Shown: piece by piece, positions 58,712 through 64,000 of the stretch
Layout: each line of letters begins with the position of its first letter
Position numbering within the stretch: position 1 is the first letter of the stretch
Origin: an uncultured Oscillospiraceae bacterium
GTDB lineage: Bacteria; Bacillota; Clostridia; Oscillospirales; Oscillospiraceae
DNA: 64,000 nucleotides
Direction of reading: 5' to 3'
NCBI GenBank assembly: GCA_910583885.1
Contig: CAJUAC010000002.1
Coordinates: forward strand, 1-64,000
Translations under genes and position numbers: made by a program
The notes under the pieces: generated by a model
The model's input: the letters and a program-made list of their open reading frames with translations, nothing else
Told to the model about the DNA's origin: nothing
Database searches by the model: none

Positions 58712-59206
58712 ATGAAGCATAAAAACCTTGTGCGGCTGCTTTGCCTTCTCTGCCTGCTCATCCTTGTGGGCTGCGGCATCGGGAAAGGGCAGCCGTCCCC
58801 TGCGCTCCAGGAGCCGCAAGAGGGGATGCAGGAGGACGGTACCGTCCTGGTCCATATAGGCGGCACATTTACGGCGATGGTGCGGGGGAAGATACCGGAC
58901 TATGTGACCAGCAGCGAAACACCCAGCGTGGCTGTTGTGACCTTGTTCCAAAGCACGCCCTTCCTGCTGTTTTTCGATAACCCGGACGAGGCAATGGAGC
59001 AGCTGGAGGCCGGGGAATACTACGTGTTTGAGATCAGCGGGAAGCAGGTGGAGATGTCAAGGGCGGAGTATGAGGAGGAACCCGGTTTTGCAGATAGGAT
59101 GATAGCCCGCTATGGTTTAACAATATCGGACTTCAGGATTGCCGGCGAGGATGAGATCGGCATCGGCGTGGGCGAACAGATCGTGAAGCGGCAAGACAAA
59201 AAGTGA
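58712..59206 (+). CDS. Small lipoprotein between gyrB and gyrA
   Basis: A 164-residue lipoprotein. The signal MKHKNLVRLLCLLCLLILVG ends in lipobox LVGC. The mature part starts with a Pro/Glu-rich linker, then strands (GTVLVHIGGTFTAMVRGKIP) and an acidic helical end. No known domain. It is unusual to have a gene between gyrB and gyrA; it is 42 nt after gyrB and 10 nt before gyrA, so it must be co-transcribed. The ATG at 58712 follows GGGAGGG. Function unknown. Confidence 0.78.
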   Translation: MKHKNLVRLLCLLCLLILVGCGIGKGQPSPALQEPQEGMQEDGTVLVHIGGTFTAMVRGKIPDYVTSSETPSVAVVTLFQSTPFLLFFDNPDEAMEQLEAGEYYVFEISGKQVEMSRAEYEEEPGFADRMIARYGLTISDFRIAGEDEIGIGVGEQIVKRQDKK

Positions 59207-59216
59207 GGAAACTACC

Positions 59217-61700
59217 ATGAGCAAAAAACCACAATACGACCCGGAGGAGATCCGGTATCCAGACCAGAAGATCGTCACCTCCCCCCTGGTGCCGGAGATG
59301 ACGAACTCCTATATCGAATACGCCATGAGCGTGATCGTGGGGCGTGCCCTGCCGGATGTGCGGGACGGCCTGAAGCCGGTCCACCGCCGTATCCTCTACG
59401 CTATGTACGAGGACAACCTCACCAGTGATAAGCCCTTTAAAAAGTCGGCCACCTGCGTGGGTGACGTGCTGGGCCGCTACCACCCCCACGGCGACGCCTC
59501 CGTCTATGATGCGCTGGTGCGCCTGGCCCAGGATTTCTCCATGCGCTATATGCTGGTGGATGGACACGGTAACTTCGGTTCCGTGGATGGCGACCCACCG
59601 GCTGCCTACCGGTACACCGAAGCCCGCCTGTCGAAGCTCTCCAATGAGATGCTGCGGGACATCGACAAGGACACCGTGGACTGGGACCCCAACTTTGACG
59701 AGAGCCGGAGGGAGCCGCGGGTCCTGCCCAGCCGCTTCCCCAACCTGCTGGTCAACGGTTCCAGCGGCATTGCCGTGGGGATGGCCACCAATATCCCGCC
59801 CCACAACCTCCGGGAGGTCATTGGGGCCTGCATCCACGTGCTGGAGAACCCGGAAACGGATCTCAACGGCCTGATGGAGTACATCAAGGGGCCGGACTTC
59901 CCTACCAAGGGCATCATTATGGGCCGTGCCGGCATCCGGCAGGCCTATGCCACCGGCCGCGGGCATATCAAGGTACGGGCCCGCACGGAGCTGGAGGAGT
60001 TCGGCCAGAACCGCACCAGGATTGTGGTCACGGAAATCCCCTACCAGGTCAATAAGCGGATGCTCATCAAGAATATGGCCGACCAGGTAGAGGACAAGCG
60101 CCTGGAGGGGATCAGTGACATCCGGGACGAGTCGGACCGCAACGGGATGCGCATTGTCATCGAGCTCAAGCGGGACGCCAATACCCAGGTGGTGCTCAAC
60201 CGCCTGTTTGCCCAGACCCAGCTGCAAACCACCTTTGCCATCAATATGCTGGCCCTGGTGGACAACCAGTCCCAGCCCCGGATCCTGTCCCTGCGCCATA
60301 TCATTGACGAGTATCTGGCCTATCAGGAGGAGGTCATCCTCCGCCGGACCCGGCACGACCTGCGCAAGGCCCAGGAGCGGGCCCATCTGCTGGAGGGGCT
60401 GCTGATCGCCCAGGACAACATTGATGAAGTGATCCACATCATCCGCACCAGCTACGACAACGCCAAGGAAAACCTGATGGCGCGCTTTGCTCTGGACGAC
60501 GTCCAGGCCCAGGCCATCCTGGAGATGCAGCTGCGCCGTTTGCAGGGCCTGGACCGGGAGAAGCTGGAGGCGGAGTACAAGGAGATTGAGGAGCGGATTG
60601 CCTATTTTCAGAGCCTTTTGTCTGATGAGGGGCTCCTGCGCCAGGTGCTCAAGGAGGAGCTGAAGGAGATTGCGGATAAGTTCGGCGACGACCGCGTCAC
60701 AGAAATCGGCTTCGCAGAGGACGACCTGGACGTGGAGGACCTAATCGAGGAGGAGCAGTGCGTATATACCCTCACCAGCGGCGGATATATCAAGCGTACA
60801 CCCGCCAGTGAGTACCGCCTCCAGGGCAAGGGCGGCAAGGGCAACAAGTCCATGTCCACCAAGGAGGAGGACTATGTGAACACTGTCTTCACCGCCTCCA
60901 CCCATGATTTTGTGCTCTTTTTTACCAATATGGGCCGTGTCTACCGCCGGAAGGGCTACCAGATCCCACAGTCCGGAAAGACCGCGAAGGGCACCAATAT
61001 TGTCAATATCCTGCCTGTGGAGCCCGGGGAGAGCATCAGCGCCATGATTTCCACCCGGGATATCACCACCGGGGAGCGGTTTTTGGTCATGGTGACACGC
61101 TGCGGCACAGTCAAGCGACTGCCAGTGGAGTCCCTGCGGAACGTGCGCAACAACGGCCTGCGGGTGCTGAAGCTGGACGAAGGGGACGAGCTGATTAACG
61201 TCCGGGAGACGGACGGCAGCCAGAACATCCTGATTGCCACCCACGACGGCATGGCGGTCTGCTTCCACGAGACGGACGTGCGGGCCATGGGCCGGGAGGC
61301 CATGGGCGTGCGCGGTATCCGCCTGCGGGAGGGCGACTATGTGGTGGGTGCAGCCCGGGCAATTGCCGGGAAAACTGTGCTGACCATCACCGAAAAGGGC
61401 TATGGGAAGCGCACAGCTGTGGAGGACTACCGCATCACCAGCCGTGGCGGTATCGGCATCAGAAACTACGGGCTGACCGATAAGACGGGCAAGGTAGTCG
61501 GCATCAAGGTAGTGGACGGCTCGGAGGATTTGTTGGTGGTCACATCCCAGGGTGTTATGCTGCGCACGGATGTAGGTGCCATCAAGATCTGCGGCCGCTC
61601 CACCCAGGGCGTTATTATCATGCGCTTTAAAGAGGAGGATGACCAGGTGATCTCCATTGCCCTGGCAGAAAAGGAGCCGGAGGAGGAGACGGAGGGATAA
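59217..61700 (+). CDS. gyrA: DNA gyrase subunit A
   Basis: An 827-residue type IIA topoisomerase subunit. The winged-helix/QRDR region has YHPHGDASVYDALVRLAQDF, the catalytic Tyr is Y133 in AAYRYTEARL, and a beta-pinwheel C-terminal domain contains the GyrA box QGKGGKG, so it is gyrase, not topoisomerase IV. The position equal to E. coli Ser83 is Ala94. With GyrB it introduces negative supercoils. The start ATG at 59217 follows GAGGAAAC. Confidence 0.97.
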   Translation: MSKKPQYDPEEIRYPDQKIVTSPLVPEMTNSYIEYAMSVIVGRALPDVRDGLKPVHRRILYAMYEDNLTSDKPFKKSATCVGDVLGRYHPHGDASVYDALVRLAQDFSMRYMLVDGHGNFGSVDGDPPAAYRYTEARLSKLSNEMLRDIDKDTVDWDPNFDESRREPRVLPSRFPNLLVNGSSGIAVGMATNIPPHNLREVIGACIHVLENPETDLNGLMEYIKGPDFPTKGIIMGRAGIRQAYATGRGHIKVRARTELEEFGQNRTRIVVTEIPYQVNKRMLIKNMADQVEDKRLEGISDIRDESDRNGMRIVIELKRDANTQVVLNRLFAQTQLQTTFAINMLALVDNQSQPRILSLRHIIDEYLAYQEEVILRRTRHDLRKAQERAHLLEGLLIAQDNIDEVIHIIRTSYDNAKENLMARFALDDVQAQAILEMQLRRLQGLDREKLEAEYKEIEERIAYFQSLLSDEGLLRQVLKEELKEIADKFGDDRVTEIGFAEDDLDVEDLIEEEQCVYTLTSGGYIKRTPASEYRLQGKGGKGNKSMSTKEEDYVNTVFTASTHDFVLFFTNMGRVYRRKGYQIPQSGKTAKGTNIVNILPVEPGESISAMISTRDITTGERFLVMVTRCGTVKRLPVESLRNVRNNGLRVLKLDEGDELINVRETDGSQNILIATHDGMAVCFHETDVRAMGREAMGVRGIRLREGDYVVGAARAIAGKTVLTITEKGYGKRTAVEDYRITSRGGIGIRNYGLTDKTGKVVGIKVVDGSEDLLVVTSQGVMLRTDVGAIKICGRSTQGVIIMRFKEEDDQVISIALAEKEPEEETEG

Positions 61701-61709
61701 GGCGGCAGT

Positions 61710-61750
61710 GATTCTTTTTCTTTCAAGAAAAAGAATCAAAAAGAACTTTA
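61710..61750 (+). repeat. 3'-end palindromic element, copy C
   Basis: A 13-bp perfect stem (GATTCTTTTTCTT / AAGAAAAAGAATC, loop TC) begins 9 nt after the gyrA stop and is followed by AAAAAGAACTTTA, the same tail as copies A and B. Confidence 0.82.
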
Positions 61751-61789
61751 TTCCTGTCCTTTTAGGTTGTATTGGCAGTAAAATGGCAT

Positions 61790-61836
61790 AAAAGGAAAGA
61801 GTAAGGGCCTGCGCGCTCTTACTCTTTCCTTTTATT
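61790..61836. terminator. Strong terminator after gyrA
   Basis: A perfect 16-bp stem (61790-61805 with 61818-61833) with a 12-nt loop and T-rich flank; A-rich on the other side, so it may also stop the convergent mazG-like transcript. Confidence 0.85.
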
Positions 61837-61930
61837 GTTATTGACAGCCAATCATTGGGAGAAGCCAGGCAACGGATGGACCAGAGCCTGCCACCATAAA
61901 AACCAAGAGAACACTTGTTAAAGGGGTATC

Positions 61931-62257
61931 TCACCAGCGTGTCATATTCTTTTCAAATTTCTTTGTGTATGACTGCTTTAATTCATCAGCAGAGATTCCG
62001 TAGCACAACATCACATCATTGTAATACATGAGAATATCTGCCATTTCTTCTACCAGGTCTTTTCTCAATTCAGCGTCAGTAATAGCTGTTAAGTCTCCAT
62101 ATTTCTTAACGATGTCAATAACTTCCCCTACTTCTCCTATCATCCATAGCAATTTATTTTTTCCGGTTTCGGGTGAAATAGGCTCCCATTGATCTTTATA
62201 TTTATCTTGAAGTCTTTTTTGCATGTCCTGCATTTCATTCATTGTAAAATCAGTCAT
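61931..62257 (-). CDS. MazG-like nucleotide pyrophosphohydrolase
   Basis: A 108-residue protein of the all-alpha NTP pyrophosphatase class. LLWMIGEVGEVIDIVKKYGD and LRKDLVEEMADILMYYNDVM supply the two metal-binding helices with the ExxE and EExxD patterns. Such short MazG-like proteins hydrolyse non-canonical or excess nucleoside triphosphates. The ATG at 62257 follows GAGGGGAG. The gene is AT-richer than its surroundings and points against gyrA and rnhA. Confidence 0.8.
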   Translation of the reverse strand: MTDFTMNEMQDMQKRLQDKYKDQWEPISPETGKNKLLWMIGEVGEVIDIVKKYGDLTAITDAELRKDLVEEMADILMYYNDVMLCYGISADELKQSYTKKFEKNMTRW

Positions 62258-62301
62258 AAATCTCCCCTCTAAATTGCGATTTGTCAATTTATTGTATCTA
62301 A

Positions 62302-62330
62302 AGCATAGCATCTATGTGAACGAAATTCAA
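62302..62330 (-). promoter_or_regulatory. Promoter of the mazG-like gene
   Basis: On the minus strand TTGAAT, a 17-bp spacer and TATGCT, about 45 nt before the start. Confidence 0.55.
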
Positions 62331-62407
62331 CCTTTATTTACAGGCGCGTACCAGTTTCAATCCTCTCTGGACACAACCTTCGCTGATCGGGACGGAGGGA
62401 TAAGAGG

Positions 62408-62436
62408 TTGATTTGGAAAAAATGAGATGCTATAAT
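62408..62436 (+). promoter_or_regulatory. Promoter of the Imm51-like gene
   Basis: TTGATT, a 17-bp spacer and TATAAT, about 56 nt before the start. Confidence 0.7.
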
Positions 62437-62491
62437 TTTCAGTTAGTAACCAATATAAATTTGACTGTAACAAATAAAAAGGGGATATGTG

Positions 62492-62854
62492 ATGATGGCT
62501 GACTATGTAAAAGTCCATAAAGGTGAGAATGGGATTGCAGTGTGGTTCTATAATGAAAATGATAAACCGTTTGCTATTGGTGAAAAAATGAATGAAATTT
62601 GTGAAGATGCGTATATGAACGGTTACAACTGGGACGCATTCTTCCAGTATTATCTTGCGGAAAATGCTCCCGATATTTTGGAGGGGTTGGATAGCGATCC
62701 AGAAGCTGGGTCCTATGTCGCTCATTTTGAGTTGGGTGAAGAGAATGAGAAACGGGCAGAACGCTTTGCAGAAATCATCAGTTCCTTGATGGAAAATGAG
62801 GAGGAGCTGTATCGGATTGTGCGGGAAAAGGGCGAGGAGATTGCGTGGGACTGA
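62492..62854 (+). CDS. Imm51-like immunity protein
   Basis: A 120-residue acidic protein. The central part (GYNWDAFFQYYLAENAPDIL and DPEAGSYVAHFEL) and the long C-terminal acidic helix resemble the Imm51 family, immunity proteins of polymorphic toxin systems. No toxin gene is next to it, so it would be an orphan immunity gene that protects against neighbours' toxins. Three alternative starts (GTG 62489, ATG 62492, ATG 62495) exist; 62492 has GGGGA at 7-nt spacing. The gene is clearly AT-richer than the chromosome around it. Family assignment is from memory of the pattern. Confidence 0.6.
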   Translation: MMADYVKVHKGENGIAVWFYNENDKPFAIGEKMNEICEDAYMNGYNWDAFFQYYLAENAPDILEGLDSDPEAGSYVAHFELGEENEKRAERFAEIISSLMENEEELYRIVREKGEEIAWD

Positions 62855-62867
62855 ATGCGCATAAGGA

Positions 62868-62896
62868 TTGCTATTTTTGCTTAGATCTGCTATACT
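62868..62896 (+). promoter_or_regulatory. Promoter of rnhA
   Basis: TTGCTA, a 17-bp spacer and TATACT, about 45 nt before the ATG. Confidence 0.65.
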
Positions 62897-62941
62897 ATAA
62901 GAGTATTTCAAACTAATCGAAGAAGAAAATGGGGAAAAACC

Positions 62942-63379
62942 ATGAAAAATGTCACGATTTATACAGACGGGGCCTGTTCCGGCAACCCCGGCCCCGGCGG
63001 CTGGGGCGCGATCCTGCAATACGGCCCTCACACCAAGGAGCTCTCCGGCGGTGAACAGGACACCACTAACAACCGCATGGAGCTGACAGGGGTGATCCGT
63101 GCCCTGCAAACCTTGAGGGAGCCCTGTGTGGTGGATCTCTACTCGGACAGCAAATATGTGATTGACGCCCTGGAAAAGGGGTGGGCCAGGGGATGGCGGG
63201 CCAAGGGATGGATAAAAAGTGATAAAAAACCAGCCTTGAACCCAGACCTCTGGGAGGTGCTGCTGGACCTGTGCGAGGTTCACCAGGTCCATACCCACTG
63301 GGTAAAAGGCCATGCGGAAAACCCCTACAACAACCGCTGTGACCAGTTGGCAGTCAGCGAATGGCAGAAGCTGAAATAA
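62942..63379 (+). CDS. rnhA: Ribonuclease HI
   Basis: A 145-residue enzyme that cuts RNA in RNA-DNA hybrids. IYTDGACSGNPGPGGWGAIL holds the first catalytic Asp, NNRMELTGVIRAL the Glu, and DLYSDSKYVIDAL the second Asp; VKGHAENPYNNRCDQLA holds the His and final Asp. It is the bacterial single-domain type with the basic protrusion (KGWARGWRAKGWIKSDKKP). It has its own promoter. Confidence 0.96.
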   Translation: MKNVTIYTDGACSGNPGPGGWGAILQYGPHTKELSGGEQDTTNNRMELTGVIRALQTLREPCVVDLYSDSKYVIDALEKGWARGWRAKGWIKSDKKPALNPDLWEVLLDLCEVHQVHTHWVKGHAENPYNNRCDQLAVSEWQKLK

Positions 63380-63747
63380 CGGATAGGCTGCAAAAAGGGG
63401 GAAGGATTACGGTCCTGACGGGACAGTTCACTTTGTTCTAAAAAGAACTTTTGGAAACAAAAAAGCAAAATAATTTCGGTATAATGCAATTATTTGTCAA
63501 AAAGCAGTATAAATATTTTAAGTTAGCCGAATTGTTCATAATTTGTTTACAGAGTGTACATGATTTCTTCTTAAACTTCCGATAATATAGAAACCAGCAA
63601 AGGGGTAACACCCGATGCGATTTCTCCCTCCTAAAACACACACAACACACACCAGGGAGCCCTGCCGTAAGGCGGGGCTTCTTGGTATCTTCAGGTGTCC
63701 GGACAGGATGTATAAACATGTACCGGCTGCTCTGTAAATTTTCCTCC
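63380..63747. other. Gap after rnhA with weak hairpins and a possible decayed repeat
   Basis: No credible gene. The sequence CTAAAAAGAACTTTTGG (about 63440-63456) resembles the tail of the 3'-end palindromic element. A GCCCTGCC/GGCGGGGC hairpin at about 63658-63679 with CTTCTTGG behind it could be a weak terminator. The middle (63470-63600) is AT-rich. Confidence 0.5.
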
Positions 63748-63776
63748 TTGACAGGCAAGGGAAAACATGGTACAGT
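63748..63776 (+). promoter_or_regulatory. Promoter of the downstream T-box transcript
   Basis: TTGACA, a 17-bp spacer and TACAGT, immediately before the T-box leader. Confidence 0.75.
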
Positions 63777-63782
63777 GTCATC

Positions 63783-64000
63783 CATAAGGCTTTGAAGAGG
63801 GGAAGTACTTCCGCGCGGATGGCAGAGAGGGGACGGCTGGTGTAAGTCCCTGTGAAGCGCGGCGGGAAGGGCGCCTCGGAGCTGCGGGGAGGGAATGCCC
63901 CGCCGGTGAGTCCCCGTTATGGACGGAGAGTGCGGGCAGCAGCCCGAATTCAGGTGGAACCACGGACAGGATCTGTTCGCCCTGAGCCAGTTGGCTCGGG
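63783..64000 (+). promoter_or_regulatory. T-box leader, cut by the window edge
   Basis: AAGTAC and AGAGAGGGGAC (stem I elements) near the start and the T-box sequence CAGGTGGAACCACGG (63951-63965) near the end identify a tRNA-sensing leader. The final bases GAGCCAGTTGGCTC begin the terminator hairpin, which is cut off. The controlled gene, most likely an aminoacyl-tRNA synthetase or amino acid gene, lies beyond the window; its amino acid cannot be named safely. Confidence 0.88.

Noticed and set aside
55919..58951. 1010-residue open frame on the minus strand across recF, remB and gyrB
   Set aside because: It is antisense to three certain genes; its composition (His, Gln, Leu-rich, no motif) is that of a GC-rich shadow frame.
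1..64000. CRISPR array, tRNA or rRNA genes
   Set aside because: No regularly spaced repeats and no tRNA or rRNA pattern were noticed on either strand; only T-box leaders mention tRNA.

Overview
The window comes from a GC-rich, anaerobic Gram-positive bacterium of the Clostridia, most likely an Oscillospiraceae-type gut organism. This is inferred from four things: the gene order dnaA-dnaN-yaaA(S4)-recF-remB-gyrB-gyrA, a PerR/reverse-rubrerythrin oxidative stress locus, two T-box leaders, and consensus sigma-A promoters with strong AGGAGG-type ribosome sites. No species can be assigned from sequence reading alone.

Region 1 (1 to about 11,200) is a dense, all-minus-strand block of 21 genes, many joined by ATGA/GTGA overlaps. 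It looks like the early/accessory module of a prophage or integrative element and continues past the left edge. It encodes four unrelated DNA methyltransferases (one C5-cytosine enzyme with a repeat-built recognition region, two beta-class amino-methyltransferases, one MT-A70 type), a DUF4406 protein, an HD hydrolase, a membrane-anchored lytic transglycosylase, several zinc-ribbon proteins, an HTH protein and many unknowns. No integrase, capsid, terminase or restriction endonuclease gene is visible.

Region 2 (11,250-30,775) is host metabolism and transport: a nucleoside/simple-sugar ABC transporter (ATPase plus two permeases, without an adjacent BMP binding protein); a PerR-like regulator with reverse rubrerythrin and a desulforedoxin-like protein; a GNAT acetyltransferase; then a sialic-acid/amino-sugar set (nagB, nanA-like lyase, yhcH, a binding-protein-dependent sugar ABC transporter) interrupted by an SLH-bearing M13 metallopeptidase; an SGNH hydrolase; lrgAB; a DUF5714-AlaX fusion protein; and a GH3 lipoprotein.

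Region 3 (30,776-44,342, minus strand) is informational and chromosome-maintenance genes: aspS and hisS (T-box controlled), a methylglyoxal-synthase-like protein lacking catalytic residues, minD, rsmG, mscL, serS, parB and parA with two perfect parS sites, larB-larC, and a THUMP rRNA methyltransferase.

Region 4 (44,893-63,379, mostly plus strand) runs through an MFS transporter, a LysM-G5-M23 cell-wall hydrolase, pta, a MATE exporter, nrdR, then dnaA, a DnaA-box-rich oriC candidate, dnaN, an S4 protein, recF, remB, gyrB, a lipoprotein, and gyrA. A small AT-richer pair (MazG-like, Imm51-like) precedes rnhA. The window ends inside a promoter plus T-box leader whose gene lies outside. A palindromic element recurs at the 3' ends of three unrelated genes and has apparently been captured in one reading frame.
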